Assembly (NCBI GenBank): GCA_964017185.1
Contig: OZ024870.1
Span: 67,332,312-67,396,311 of the forward strand
Source of the DNA: Rugalucina vietnamica
Lineage: Eukaryota; Mollusca; Bivalvia; Lucinida; Lucinidae
DNA: 64,000 nt
Direction of reading: 5' to 3'
Positions 20,659-33,482 of the stretch are shown in pieces. Below the pieces are notes generated by a model. It was not told where the DNA came from. It did not search any database and was given only the letters and a program-made list of their open reading frames with translations. The position numbers and the translations under genes were made by a program. Every line of letters starts with the position of its first letter. Within the stretch, counting starts at the first letter, position 1.

Positions 20659-21973
20659 TTAAAGCAAAATTTTTTTTTTTTTAATTTAAAGAAAAGACCC
20701 TTTTTTATGTAAATTGTGACTATTTTATGCAGTATCTAAATGTTTTAGACCATTTCAAAAAGCCAAACTATGGTAATAGTGAGTTGAAACTGCCAGTCAG
20801 ATCTCCGCGGCCAGGTCCCTATTTTGACACAATTTTTACAAATGGTCCATTTTCAGTTTTGCTGTCATTTTTAAAGGAGACCACTGACACTGATCATTTA
20901 TTACCCTATTTATACAGTAGTCCTCAGATTTCAAATTATACAAGAAAGAAGCTATATACTATGTCTCATTAAGTCACAAGATGTCTCTGTTTCTGCATAC
21001 CCCTTGAAACATGTACTATTTCAGTACAATTTGATTTTTTTTGGTCAATATTGACAATATTTGTCACCCTATTTGTGTTTTTATGTTTCATTTATAGTTT
21101 CAGCCATTTTGAAAACAAATTTTAGCTGAAACTGTTTAGACTGGATGGGCAGAATGCAAACAACTATTGTCTCTTTACCATTACCCTCAAATTCAAAGGG
21201 AGATAATTACAGGATCTCTGAGGACATAACATTTTTGAAATGGTCTCAGCAGCCTGTACTTGATGCCAGTTTCCATTTCTTTGTATTTAATTTTAGAAAA
21301 TAGGCAAGTAAATAAAAATAATGTGAATTTGTATTGCATAAACTGATTTTCGTTTGTATATTTTGTATATAACTATGTCTCGGGGCAGAAACAAAGACAC
21401 ACAAATGTCAGAAGACTAATGACACCTGAAGGTAGCCTCTAGAAGCAGAAGTGGCAGCAGCAGTTGCACCTGTTATGTAAAATCTGTCTGTTGTCTTGTT
21501 CTCACAGCAATTTGATGGTCAGTAGTCTTTCCACAATATCGCCTGGTAAATAGAGACCTAAAAGAATAAGGAGAGAAAAAATTCTATCCATCTTGAATGC
21601 TTCTGCAGTATACCCAAATGAAACAAATAAACACTTCTTGGTTACCATGGCAACTGCATCTTATCTACCAAATTAGATAGTATCAGGTCAAAAATATAAA
21701 CAATGATGATAAGGTGGTGTGTTTCAGTTGTTCTTTGTGAGTTGTATAGTGCAGAAGTTGTTAAAGAAGGAATTTATACATATTGACTATTCACGGCTTA
21801 ATTTTTATTTGTTGCTGCTGATAACTGTTTTTGCTGTTATTGTTACAATTGTCATCTTGTTTTACACTGCTTTTGTTAATGGAACTTTTGTTCAGTGGCA
21901 TTTTGCAAGCAAAAGAATTCAGATAAACTAATTGGATTTTACTGACTCTTGTGTTTTTACTTTTGTTACCAAA

Positions 21974-23875
21974 ATGTCTTCCAGAAGGAAAAGTTACAAG
22001 CAGAACAAAAAAAGATGGTGTACTCAATTTAAGAAAGGTCATAACTTTAACAAGGAGTATTCTTCAAAGGGTACAGAACTACTTTCTGAACCACAAATAA
22101 ATACTGCCTGTACTTACCCTGAAATCAAAACTGTTAGGCCAAGTGCTGAGGAATACTTAGACGCTTGTAGAATTGTAGATAGTGATGAGACGGTGAATCA
22201 TGAACTGCTCTGTCCAACTCGGCTCAGACCTAAAACGAAACAATCAGAACTTGATTACACGAAATCAAATGAGGAGACAAAAGAAGAAAATGTAATAGTG
22301 AATTTTGACAAGTTGTCTTCCTTAGTTGCTGGGTTCCAGCATACATGTAAAAGGCCTTTTCCTGTAGTGAAATTGGAGAAAAGAAAGGGTCTCTGTATAA
22401 CTGCAAGAACATGTTGCAAGAATTGTAAGTTTAATTCACAGCCTTGTGAGTTATTCACTTCCATAAAGAAGAAAAGAGGACCCACAGCAGGCTCTCTAAA
22501 TGATGCATTGGCAATACCTGTGCTTAAATCTAAAATGGGTGTCACTGACATACGATACTTATTAAGTTGCATAAATGTCCAGTCACCAGCACCAAGTGGA
22601 CTCCACAGAAAAGTCTGTCAAGCTGCGGATGAGATGGTTAACTTGAACTCGGCTTCCATGTCTGATAATCAACGGTATGTGGAAAGGGTCATGGAAGTGT
22701 CTGGAAGAAAGCATGAAGTGAATGTGGAAACTGACTTGTCTTTTAACAACAGGCCACAGTCAGGCTATGAAGCAGCAACACAATCCTTCTGCCCCATGGT
22801 GGAGCAAGATACTGACAAGAAGCTTGTTCTTTCAATGGCTACAGCCAATAAACTGTGCAGCAAAAAGAACTGTAACCATCAAAACATTAAGTGCAAAAAG
22901 AACTTTGGTACTGCTGAGAGCATTTCCTCAAGTGAGTCTAAACTTGTGCATCAAAACTTAGAAAGTATTGATGGCAGTGGTATAGTAAAAGTAAAGTCCC
23001 TGACATCAGATGCAAGCACTCAGATTGATAAAAGTTTGCGCAGCTACGCACAAGTGAAGAGACGAAATATTCCACATTTCAAGTGTTTTGTTCATAAACT
23101 ACGCACCGTTCAGAAACATGTAAGGTACATAAAATTATCAAGTAGACTTCCAGGTTGTGATAAAGAAATATATTCAATCAGACTTTCTTCAGCAGTTAGA
23201 GCTAGAGTCCGCCTTGAGCTAGTAAGAGTAAAAAAGTTTTACAAGACAGCTCCTATGTTTGTCGCATATGCTGAAATTGCAGTCAAAAATATTTTACACT
23301 GTTTCTCTGGTAATCACATAAATTGTATAAGAAATTCAATGGTTTGTAATGCACATCTTCTTGACTCATACACCACAAATCATTTACCATATAACAAACA
23401 TCTTGAACTGAACAAGACGGACATGCTTCAGTTGCAGAGAGTGCTCGATAGTGACTTTTCACGAGAAAATTTGCGGAAGATTTCTCGTCTCTCAACAACT
23501 AACCGATCTGAGAGCTTGCACCACAGGGTCTTTACTTACGCACCAAAATGTACAGTGTGGAGTAGAAATTTCACAGGCTTATGTCACTCCGCTGTTCATT
23601 CTTCTAGCGTAGGAACTGGACAGTCGTCGCTATCTCTAGCCGCAAGAGTTGGAATCCGCTTTAAATATACTGACCCTCTCTTCAAGCATATGAAGGCCTT
23701 AGATGCTACAAACAGTTACCATTTAAAGAGGAAATCCTCTCAGCAGTACAAACTTTCACGACATCTTGCAAGAAAGCGAAGATGCAGCCAAAGAATAAAA
23801 GATAACTCAGTATACGCAGGTGCAGATGCAAGTGTGTCCAATGAGCATGCATATGGAATAAACATTAACAAGTGA
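21974..23875 (+). CDS. Mutator/Kolobok-like DDE transposase, copy 2
   Basis: 633 aa, identical in translation to copy 1, with the catalytic D, D and E all present. It converges on nuclease copy 2. Confidence 0.75.
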   Translation: MSSRRKSYKQNKKRWCTQFKKGHNFNKEYSSKGTELLSEPQINTACTYPEIKTVRPSAEEYLDACRIVDSDETVNHELLCPTRLRPKTKQSELDYTKSNEETKEENVIVNFDKLSSLVAGFQHTCKRPFPVVKLEKRKGLCITARTCCKNCKFNSQPCELFTSIKKKRGPTAGSLNDALAIPVLKSKMGVTDIRYLLSCINVQSPAPSGLHRKVCQAADEMVNLNSASMSDNQRYVERVMEVSGRKHEVNVETDLSFNNRPQSGYEAATQSFCPMVEQDTDKKLVLSMATANKLCSKKNCNHQNIKCKKNFGTAESISSSESKLVHQNLESIDGSGIVKVKSLTSDASTQIDKSLRSYAQVKRRNIPHFKCFVHKLRTVQKHVRYIKLSSRLPGCDKEIYSIRLSSAVRARVRLELVRVKKFYKTAPMFVAYAEIAVKNILHCFSGNHINCIRNSMVCNAHLLDSYTTNHLPYNKHLELNKTDMLQLQRVLDSDFSRENLRKISRLSTTNRSESLHHRVFTYAPKCTVWSRNFTGLCHSAVHSSSVGTGQSSLSLAARVGIRFKYTDPLFKHMKALDATNSYHLKRKSSQQYKLSRHLARKRRCSQRIKDNSVYAGADASVSNEHAYGININK

Positions 23876-23892
23876 TACTACCTTCAGTGGTG

Positions 23893-24270
23893 TCACAGTA
23901 TACAGCTTCTGTAGCCACAATGGCCAATACATTCTCCATTAAGAATGCATGTTTTTCGTTTATTATTAGTGTCATGTGGTTCTAATGACAGATGTTCAAA
24001 ATTTATACAGCTTTTATTGTGGCATAAATGAGAAACATGCAAATTTTTCAAGTCGATAAATCCACTTCTGATGTAATATACTAGCCGATGAGCCCGAACT
24101 TTCACCCTTTTACCCCGAAACTGAAACTGAATCATGCCATAACCGTCCCTATCTTTCGATCCCTTCCAAACATAACAATTTTCAGTAATCAAAGTGTGTC
24201 TCCGAATCACTCTATTACAATATTGCACTTCGGTTTCACTAAAACGGGTGCTGAACACCACTTTTGCCAT
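23893..24270 (-). CDS. His-Me finger endonuclease, copy 2
   Basis: 125 aa, identical to copy 1, with His81 and the Cys/His zinc ligands intact. Confidence 0.75.
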   Translation of the reverse strand: MAKVVFSTRFSETEVQYCNRVIRRHTLITENCYVWKGSKDRDGYGMIQFQFRGKRVKVRAHRLVYYIRSGFIDLKNLHVSHLCHNKSCINFEHLSLEPHDTNNKRKTCILNGECIGHCGYRSCIL

Positions 24271-24615
24271 TATAGGGAGAAATGTACTGGCTTATGTGCT
24301 TCAGTTTTGTCTGGAAAAAGCAAAAATGCATTTAACCAGTATAAAAAACATCTAAAATGACATAACTTCACTCTACGAAAGAAAAAAATATAAGCAGAGC
24401 TTGATGAGAATGGCCAAAATGACTTTAAAAATTGTTCGCAAAAACCGAGAAATTCCAGTTATTTCCCTTGCCAGGGGATGAAAATTTTAAATTTGCAATA
24501 GCATACTTATTTACCACTCTATATCCTGGAAACTTCTACACAATCATTGTGAAAGGATCAATTTCAGATTTGAAACATGCTAGTTTGGATCCCTGAACAA
24601 TGACTTTTCCTTTAA

Positions 24616-25264
24616 GGTAGCACTCCACAGTTTCGGGGGAGCGTCTCAGCTTTTTCCGCCAGTCATGTAAATAAACTAAGTTCTGAGCACTTACGCAGTA
24701 AGAAATGCAGTGCAATTCTATTTGAGTGAGCTGTTAACATGTCTAAAAATAGTTTCCAGCTATTACAAGCAACTACAAAGTCCATTTTCAAATTTTGCAA
24801 CACTGACAATTTTACCCCACCCCCCTTTTTTGCCGAGCATTTTTCACCAAAATTTGCCTATTTCTGAAACCTCTGGCCAAGTCCATGCAAATGACTGGCC
24901 TATAAACCATGCAGATTCAGTCAGAGGACTTACTTATAAAGACTCTGAGCTACAACTGAATAGCTCCCATCCAGCTACTTTTTCTGATATTTTCTGTCAA
25001 AGATAGATACCCGGAAATTTACCTTTCAAAACACGGCGTTCCATTTCCAGTCACAGTTTCGTATAAAATGCAGCTCAGCCATTGGTTCAAATTTGGGATA
25101 CAAAAAAGTACCTTTCTGGCATCTATAAAGCATGCTCAATCAAATAGATCAGCAAAACATGGTCTCTTAAGGGTCAAACTTATTTTAGGGGCCACAGATC
25201 AGCCCTACCCTCTAAAATTCAATATTTTCTCCCACCTCAAAAGTACGAAACTGTGAATGGAACC
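24616..25264. mobile_element. TTAA spacer element, copy 3
   Basis: 649 bp with TTAA on both sides, between units 2 and 3. Confidence 0.75.
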
Positions 25265-26579
25265 TTAAAGCAAAATTTTTTTTTTTTTAATTTAAAGAAA
25301 AGACCCTTTTTTATGTAAATTGTGACTATTTTATGCAGTATCTAAATGTTTTAGACCATTTCAAAAAGCCAAACTATGGTAATAGTGAGTTGAAACTGCC
25401 AGTCAGATCTCCGCGGCCAGGTCCCTATTTTGACACAATTTTTACAAATGGTCCATTTTCAGTTTTGCTGTCATTTTTAAAGGAGACCACTGACACTGAT
25501 CATTTATTACCCTATTTATACAGTAGTCCTCAGATTTCAAATTATACAAGAAAGAAGCTATATACTATGTCTCATTAAGTCACAAGATGTCTCTGTTTCT
25601 GCATACCCCTTGAAACATGTACTATTTCAGTACAATTTGATTTTTTTTGGTCAATATTGACAATATTTGTCACCCTATTTGTGTTTTTATGTTTCATTTA
25701 TAGTTTCAGCCATTTTGAAAACAAATTTTAGCTGAAACTGTTTAGACTGGATGGGCAGAATGCAAACAACTATTGTCTCTTTACCATTACCCTCAAATTC
25801 AAAGGGAGATAATTACAGGATCTCTGAGGACATAACATTTTTGAAATGGTCTCAGCAGCCTGTACTTGATGCCAGTTTCCATTTCTTTGTATTTAATTTT
25901 AGAAAATAGGCAAGTAAATAAAAATAATGTGAATTTGTATTGCATAAACTGATTTTCGTTTGTATATTTTGTATATAACTATGTCTCGGGGCAGAAACAA
26001 AGACACACAAATGTCAGAAGACTAATGACACCTGAAGGTAGCCTCTAGAAGCAGAAGTGGCAGCAGCAGTTGCACCTGTTATGTAAAATCTGTCTGTTGT
26101 CTTGTTCTCACAGCAATTTGATGGTCAGTAGTCTTTCCACAATATCGCCTGGTAAATAGAGACCTAAAAGAATAAGGAGAGAAAAAATTCTATCCATCTT
26201 GAATGCTTCTGCAGTATACCCAAATGAAACAAATAAACACTTCTTGGTTACCATGGCAACTGCATCTTATCTACCAAATTAGATAGTATCAGGTCAAAAA
26301 TATAAACAATGATGATAAGGTGGTGTGTTTCAGTTGTTCTTTGTGAGTTGTATAGTGCAGAAGTTGTTAAAGAAGGAATTTATACATATTGACTATTCAC
26401 GGCTTAATTTTTATTTGTTGCTGCTGATAACTGTTTTTGCTGTTATTGTTACAATTGTCATCTTGTTTTACACTGCTTTTGTTAATGGAACTTTTGTTCA
26501 GTGGCATTTTGCAAGCAAAAGAATTCAGATAAACTAATTGGATTTTACTGACTCTTGTGTTTTTACTTTTGTTACCAAA

Positions 26580-28481
26580 ATGTCTTCCAGAAGGAAAAGT
26601 TACAAGCAGAACAAAAAAAGATGGTGTACTCAATTTAAGAAAGGTCATAACTTTAACAAGGAGTATTCTTCAAAGGGTACAGAACTACTTTCTGAACCAC
26701 AAATAAATACTGCCTGTACTTACCCTGAAATCAAAACTGTTAGGCCAAGTGCTGAGGAATACTTAGACGCTTGTAGAATTGTAGATAGTGATGAGACGGT
26801 GAATCATGAACTGCTCTGTCCAACTCGGCTCAGACCTAAAACGAAACAATCAGAACTTGATTACACGAAATCAAATGAGGAGACAAAAGAAGAAAATGTA
26901 ATAGTGAATTTTGACAAGTTGTCTTCCTTAGTTGCTGGGTTCCAGCATACATGTAAAAGGCCTTTTCCTGTAGTGAAATTGGAGAAAAGAAAGGGTCTCT
27001 GTATAACTGCAAGAACATGTTGCAAGAATTGTAAGTTTAATTCACAGCCTTGTGAGTTATTCACTTCCATAAAGAAGAAAAGAGGACCCACAGCAGGCTC
27101 TCTAAATGATGCATTGGCAATACCTGTGCTTAAATCTAAAATGGGTGTCACTGACATACGATACTTATTAAGTTGCATAAATGTCCAGTCACCAGCACCA
27201 AGTGGACTCCACAGAAAAGTCTGTCAAGCTGCGGATGAGATGGTTAACTTGAACTCGGCTTCCATGTCTGATAATCAACGGTATGTGGAAAGGGTCATGG
27301 AAGTGTCTGGAAGAAAGCATGAAGTGAATGTGGAAACTGACTTGTCTTTTAACAACAGGCCACAGTCAGGCTATGAAGCAGCAACACAATCCTTCTGCCC
27401 CATGGTGGAGCAAGATACTGACAAGAAGCTTGTTCTTTCAATGGCTACAGCCAATAAACTGTGCAGCAAAAAGAACTGTAACCATCAAAACATTAAGTGC
27501 AAAAAGAACTTTGGTACTGCTGAGAGCATTTCCTCAAGTGAGTCTAAACTTGTGCATCAAAACTTAGAAAGTATTGATGGCAGTGGTATAGTAAAAGTAA
27601 AGTCCCTGACATCAGATGCAAGCACTCAGATTGATAAAAGTTTGCGCAGCTACGCACAAGTGAAGAGACGAAATATTCCACATTTCAAGTGTTTTGTTCA
27701 TAAACTACGCACCGTTCAGAAACATGTAAGGTACATAAAATTATCAAGTAGACTTCCAGGTTGTGATAAAGAAATATATTCAATCAGACTTTCTTCAGCA
27801 GTTAGAGCTAGAGTCCGCCTTGAGCTAGTAAGAGTAAAAAAGTTTTACAAGACAGCTCCTATGTTTGTCGCATATGCTGAAATTGCAGTCAAAAATATTT
27901 TACACTGTTTCTCTGGTAATCACATAAATTGTATAAGAAATTCAATGGTTTGTAATGCACATCTTCTTGACTCATACACCACAAATCATTTACCATATAA
28001 CAAACATCTTGAACTGAACAAGACGGACATGCTTCAGTTGCAGAGAGTGCTCGATAGTGACTTTTCACGAGAAAATTTGCGGAAGATTTCTCGTCTCTCA
28101 ACAACTAACCGATCTGAGAGCTTGCACCACAGGGTCTTTACTTACGCACCAAAATGTACAGTGTGGAGTAGAAATTTCACAGGCTTATGTCACTCCGCTG
28201 TTCATTCTTCTAGCGTAGGAACTGGACAGTCGTCGCTATCTCTAGCCGCAAGAGTTGGAATCCGCTTTAAATATACTGACCCTCTCTTCAAGCATATGAA
28301 GGCCTTAGATGCTACAAACAGTTACCATTTAAAGAGGAAATCCTCTCAGCAGTACAAACTTTCACGACATCTTGCAAGAAAGCGAAGATGCAGCCAAAGA
28401 ATAAAAGATAACTCAGTATACGCAGGTGCAGATGCAAGTGTGTCCAATGAGCATGCATATGGAATAAACATTAACAAGTGA
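26580..28481 (+). CDS. Mutator/Kolobok-like DDE transposase, copy 3
   Basis: Intact 633-codon frame, identical in translation to copy 1. Confidence 0.75.
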   Translation: MSSRRKSYKQNKKRWCTQFKKGHNFNKEYSSKGTELLSEPQINTACTYPEIKTVRPSAEEYLDACRIVDSDETVNHELLCPTRLRPKTKQSELDYTKSNEETKEENVIVNFDKLSSLVAGFQHTCKRPFPVVKLEKRKGLCITARTCCKNCKFNSQPCELFTSIKKKRGPTAGSLNDALAIPVLKSKMGVTDIRYLLSCINVQSPAPSGLHRKVCQAADEMVNLNSASMSDNQRYVERVMEVSGRKHEVNVETDLSFNNRPQSGYEAATQSFCPMVEQDTDKKLVLSMATANKLCSKKNCNHQNIKCKKNFGTAESISSSESKLVHQNLESIDGSGIVKVKSLTSDASTQIDKSLRSYAQVKRRNIPHFKCFVHKLRTVQKHVRYIKLSSRLPGCDKEIYSIRLSSAVRARVRLELVRVKKFYKTAPMFVAYAEIAVKNILHCFSGNHINCIRNSMVCNAHLLDSYTTNHLPYNKHLELNKTDMLQLQRVLDSDFSRENLRKISRLSTTNRSESLHHRVFTYAPKCTVWSRNFTGLCHSAVHSSSVGTGQSSLSLAARVGIRFKYTDPLFKHMKALDATNSYHLKRKSSQQYKLSRHLARKRRCSQRIKDNSVYAGADASVSNEHAYGININK

Positions 28482-28498
28482 TACTACCTTCAGTGGTG

Positions 28499-28876
28499 TC
28501 ACAGTATACAGCTTCTGTAGCCACAATGGCCAATACATTCTCCATTAAGAATGCATGTTTTTCGTTTATTATTAGTGTCATGTGGTTCTAATGACAGATG
28601 TTCAAAATTTATACAGCTTTTATTGTGGCATAAATGAGAAACATGCAAATTTTTCAAGTCGATAAATCCACTTCTGATGTAATATACTAGCCGATGAGCC
28701 CGAACTTTCACCCTTTTACCCCGAAACTGAAACTGAATCATGCCATAACCGTCCCTATCTTTCGATCCCTTCCAAACATAACAATTTTCAGTAATCAAAG
28801 TGTGTCTCCGAATCACTCTATTACAATATTGCACTTCGGTTTCACTAAAACGGGTGCTGAACACCACTTTTGCCAT
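28499..28876 (-). CDS. His-Me finger endonuclease, copy 3
   Basis: Intact 125-codon frame, convergent with transposase copy 3. Confidence 0.75.
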   Translation of the reverse strand: MAKVVFSTRFSETEVQYCNRVIRRHTLITENCYVWKGSKDRDGYGMIQFQFRGKRVKVRAHRLVYYIRSGFIDLKNLHVSHLCHNKSCINFEHLSLEPHDTNNKRKTCILNGECIGHCGYRSCIL

Positions 28877-29221
28877 TATAGGGAGAAATGTACTGGCTTA
28901 TGTGCTTCAGTTTTGTCTGGAAAAAGCAAAAATGCATTTAACCAGTATAAAAAACATCTAAAATGACATAACTTCACTCTACGAAAGAAAAAAATATAAG
29001 CAGAGCTTGATGAGAATGGCCAAAATGACTTTAAAAATTGTTCGCAAAAACCGAGAAATTCCAGTTATTTCCCTTGCCAGGGGATGAAAATTTTAAATTT
29101 GCAATAGCATACTTATTTACCACTCTATATCCTGGAAACTTCTACACAATCATTGTGAAAGGATCAATTTCAGATTTGAAACATGCTAGTTTGGATCCCT
29201 GAACAATGACTTTTCCTTTAA

Positions 29222-29870
29222 GGTAGCACTCCACAGTTTCGGGGGAGCGTCTCAGCTTTTTCCGCCAGTCATGTAAATAAACTAAGTTCTGAGCACTTAC
29301 GCAGTAAGAAATGCAGTGCAATTCTATTTGAGTGAGCTGTTAACATGTCTAAAAATAGTTTCCAGCTATTACAAGCAACTACAAAGTCCATTTTCAAATT
29401 TTGCAACACTGACAATTTTACCCCACCCCCCTTTTTTGCCGAGCATTTTTCACCAAAATTTGCCTATTTCTGAAACCTCTGGCCAAGTCCATGCAAATGA
29501 CTGGCCTATAAACCATGCAGATTCAGTCAGAGGACTTACTTATAAAGACTCTGAGCTACAACTGAATAGCTCCCATCCAGCTACTTTTTCTGATATTTTC
29601 TGTCAAAGATAGATACCCGGAAATTTACCTTTCAAAACACGGCGTTCCATTTCCAGTCACAGTTTCGTATAAAATGCAGCTCAGCCATTGGTTCAAATTT
29701 GGGATACAAAAAAGTACCTTTCTGGCATCTATAAAGCATGCTCAATCAAATAGATCAGCAAAACATGGTCTCTTAAGGGTCAAACTTATTTTAGGGGCCA
29801 CAGATCAGCCCTACCCTCTAAAATTCAATATTTTCTCCCACCTCAAAAGTACGAAACTGTGAATGGAACC
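29222..29870. mobile_element. TTAA spacer element, copy 4
   Basis: 649 bp with TTAA on both sides, between units 3 and 4. It is the last spacer before the junction that lacks one. Confidence 0.75.
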
Positions 29871-31185
29871 TTAAAGCAAAATTTTTTTTTTTTTAATTTA
29901 AAGAAAAGACCCTTTTTTATGTAAATTGTGACTATTTTATGCAGTATCTAAATGTTTTAGACCATTTCAAAAAGCCAAACTATGGTAATAGTGAGTTGAA
30001 ACTGCCAGTCAGATCTCCGCGGCCAGGTCCCTATTTTGACACAATTTTTACAAATGGTCCATTTTCAGTTTTGCTGTCATTTTTAAAGGAGACCACTGAC
30101 ACTGATCATTTATTACCCTATTTATACAGTAGTCCTCAGATTTCAAATTATACAAGAAAGAAGCTATATACTATGTCTCATTAAGTCACAAGATGTCTCT
30201 GTTTCTGCATACCCCTTGAAACATGTACTATTTCAGTACAATTTGATTTTTTTTGGTCAATATTGACAATATTTGTCACCCTATTTGTGTTTTTATGTTT
30301 CATTTATAGTTTCAGCCATTTTGAAAACAAATTTTAGCTGAAACTGTTTAGACTGGATGGGCAGAATGCAAACAACTATTGTCTCTTTACCATTACCCTC
30401 AAATTCAAAGGGAGATAATTACAGGATCTCTGAGGACATAACATTTTTGAAATGGTCTCAGCAGCCTGTACTTGATGCCAGTTTCCATTTCTTTGTATTT
30501 AATTTTAGAAAATAGGCAAGTAAATAAAAATAATGTGAATTTGTATTGCATAAACTGATTTTCGTTTGTATATTTTGTATATAACTATGTCTCGGGGCAG
30601 AAACAAAGACACACAAATGTCAGAAGACTAATGACACCTGAAGGTAGCCTCTAGAAGCAGAAGTGGCAGCAGCAGTTGCACCTGTTATGTAAAATCTGTC
30701 TGTTGTCTTGTTCTCACAGCAATTTGATGGTCAGTAGTCTTTCCACAATATCGCCTGGTAAATAGAGACCTAAAAGAATAAGGAGAGAAAAAATTCTATC
30801 CATCTTGAATGCTTCTGCAGTATACCCAAATGAAACAAATAAACACTTCTTGGTTACCATGGCAACTGCATCTTATCTACCAAATTAGATAGTATCAGGT
30901 CAAAAATATAAACAATGATGATAAGGTGGTGTGTTTCAGTTGTTCTTTGTGAGTTGTATAGTGCAGAAGTTGTTAAAGAAGGAATTTATACATATTGACT
31001 ATTCACGGCTTAATTTTTATTTGTTGCTGCTGATAACTGTTTTTGCTGTTATTGTTACAATTGTCATCTTGTTTTACACTGCTTTTGTTAATGGAACTTT
31101 TGTTCAGTGGCATTTTGCAAGCAAAAGAATTCAGATAAACTAATTGGATTTTACTGACTCTTGTGTTTTTACTTTTGTTACCAAA

Positions 31186-33087
31186 ATGTCTTCCAGAAGG
31201 AAAAGTTACAAGCAGAACAAAAAAAGATGGTGTACTCAATTTAAGAAAGGTCATAACTTTAACAAGGAGTATTCTTCAAAGGGTACAGAACTACTTTCTG
31301 AACCACAAATAAATACTGCCTGTACTTACCCTGAAATCAAAACTGTTAGGCCAAGTGCTGAGGAATACTTAGACGCTTGTAGAATTGTAGATAGTGATGA
31401 GACGGTGAATCATGAACTGCTCTGTCCAACTCGGCTCAGACCTAAAACGAAACAATCAGAACTTGATTACACGAAATCAAATGAGGAGACAAAAGAAGAA
31501 AATGTAATAGTGAATTTTGACAAGTTGTCTTCCTTAGTTGCTGGGTTCCAGCATACATGTAAAAGGCCTTTTCCTGTAGTGAAATTGGAGAAAAGAAAGG
31601 GTCTCTGTATAACTGCAAGAACATGTTGCAAGAATTGTAAGTTTAATTCACAGCCTTGTGAGTTATTCACTTCCATAAAGAAGAAAAGAGGACCCACAGC
31701 AGGCTCTCTAAATGATGCATTGGCAATACCTGTGCTTAAATCTAAAATGGGTGTCACTGACATACGATACTTATTAAGTTGCATAAATGTCCAGTCACCA
31801 GCACCAAGTGGACTCCACAGAAAAGTCTGTCAAGCTGCGGATGAGATGGTTAACTTGAACTCGGCTTCCATGTCTGATAATCAACGGTATGTGGAAAGGG
31901 TCATGGAAGTGTCTGGAAGAAAGCATGAAGTGAATGTGGAAACTGACTTGTCTTTTAACAACAGGCCACAGTCAGGCTATGAAGCAGCAACACAATCCTT
32001 CTGCCCCATGGTGGAGCAAGATACTGACAAGAAGCTTGTTCTTTCAATGGCTACAGCCAATAAACTGTGCAGCAAAAAGAACTGTAACCATCAAAACATT
32101 AAGTGCAAAAAGAACTTTGGTACTGCTGAGAGCATTTCCTCAAGTGAGTCTAAACTTGTGCATCAAAACTTAGAAAGTATTGATGGCAGTGGTATAGTAA
32201 AAGTAAAGTCCCTGACATCAGATGCAAGCACTCAGATTGATAAAAGTTTGCGCAGCTACGCACAAGTGAAGAGACGAAATATTCCACATTTCAAGTGTTT
32301 TGTTCATAAACTACGCACCGTTCAGAAACATGTAAGGTACATAAAATTATCAAGTAGACTTCCAGGTTGTGATAAAGAAATATATTCAATCAGACTTTCT
32401 TCAGCAGTTAGAGCTAGAGTCCGCCTTGAGCTAGTAAGAGTAAAAAAGTTTTACAAGACAGCTCCTATGTTTGTCGCATATGCTGAAATTGCAGTCAAAA
32501 ATATTTTACACTGTTTCTCTGGTAATCACATAAATTGTATAAGAAATTCAATGGTTTGTAATGCACATCTTCTTGACTCATACACCACAAATCATTTACC
32601 ATATAACAAACATCTTGAACTGAACAAGACGGACATGCTTCAGTTGCAGAGAGTGCTCGATAGTGACTTTTCACGAGAAAATTTGCGGAAGATTTCTCGT
32701 CTCTCAACAACTAACCGATCTGAGAGCTTGCACCACAGGGTCTTTACTTACGCACCAAAATGTACAGTGTGGAGTAGAAATTTCACAGGCTTATGTCACT
32801 CCGCTGTTCATTCTTCTAGCGTAGGAACTGGACAGTCGTCGCTATCTCTAGCCGCAAGAGTTGGAATCCGCTTTAAATATACTGACCCTCTCTTCAAGCA
32901 TATGAAGGCCTTAGATGCTACAAACAGTTACCATTTAAAGAGGAAATCCTCTCAGCAGTACAAACTTTCACGACATCTTGCAAGAAAGCGAAGATGCAGC
33001 CAAAGAATAAAAGATAACTCAGTATACGCAGGTGCAGATGCAAGTGTGTCCAATGAGCATGCATATGGAATAAACATTAACAAGTGA
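31186..33087 (+). CDS. Mutator/Kolobok-like DDE transposase, copy 4
   Basis: Intact 633-codon frame, identical in translation to copy 1. Confidence 0.75.
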   Translation: MSSRRKSYKQNKKRWCTQFKKGHNFNKEYSSKGTELLSEPQINTACTYPEIKTVRPSAEEYLDACRIVDSDETVNHELLCPTRLRPKTKQSELDYTKSNEETKEENVIVNFDKLSSLVAGFQHTCKRPFPVVKLEKRKGLCITARTCCKNCKFNSQPCELFTSIKKKRGPTAGSLNDALAIPVLKSKMGVTDIRYLLSCINVQSPAPSGLHRKVCQAADEMVNLNSASMSDNQRYVERVMEVSGRKHEVNVETDLSFNNRPQSGYEAATQSFCPMVEQDTDKKLVLSMATANKLCSKKNCNHQNIKCKKNFGTAESISSSESKLVHQNLESIDGSGIVKVKSLTSDASTQIDKSLRSYAQVKRRNIPHFKCFVHKLRTVQKHVRYIKLSSRLPGCDKEIYSIRLSSAVRARVRLELVRVKKFYKTAPMFVAYAEIAVKNILHCFSGNHINCIRNSMVCNAHLLDSYTTNHLPYNKHLELNKTDMLQLQRVLDSDFSRENLRKISRLSTTNRSESLHHRVFTYAPKCTVWSRNFTGLCHSAVHSSSVGTGQSSLSLAARVGIRFKYTDPLFKHMKALDATNSYHLKRKSSQQYKLSRHLARKRRCSQRIKDNSVYAGADASVSNEHAYGININK

Positions 33088-33104
33088 TACTACCTTCAGT
33101 GGTG

Positions 33105-33482
33105 TCACAGTATACAGCTTCTGTAGCCACAATGGCCAATACATTCTCCATTAAGAATGCATGTTTTTCGTTTATTATTAGTGTCATGTGGTTCTAATGA
33201 CAGATGTTCAAAATTTATACAGCTTTTATTGTGGCATAAATGAGAAACATGCAAATTTTTCAAGTCGATAAATCCACTTCTGATGTAATATACTAGCCGA
33301 TGAGCCCGAACTTTCACCCTTTTACCCCGAAACTGAAACTGAATCATGCCATAACCGTCCCTATCTTTCGATCCCTTCCAAACATAACAATTTTCAGTAA
33401 TCAAAGTGTGTCTCCGAATCACTCTATTACAATATTGCACTTCGGTTTCACTAAAACGGGTGCTGAACACCACTTTTGCCAT
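33105..33482 (-). CDS. His-Me finger endonuclease, copy 4
   Basis: Intact 125-codon frame; the nearest nuclease copy to the spacer-less junction. Confidence 0.75.
   Translation of the reverse strand: MAKVVFSTRFSETEVQYCNRVIRRHTLITENCYVWKGSKDRDGYGMIQFQFRGKRVKVRAHRLVYYIRSGFIDLKNLHVSHLCHNKSCINFEHLSLEPHDTNNKRKTCILNGECIGHCGYRSCIL

Larger units (their letters stand above)
20663..24611 (+). mobile_element. Two-gene transposon unit 2
   Basis: Exact 4606-bp shift of unit 1, with the same TTAA borders and gene order. Confidence 0.75.
25269..29217 (+). mobile_element. Two-gene transposon unit 3
   Basis: Same content and length as unit 1, TTAA-bordered. Confidence 0.75.
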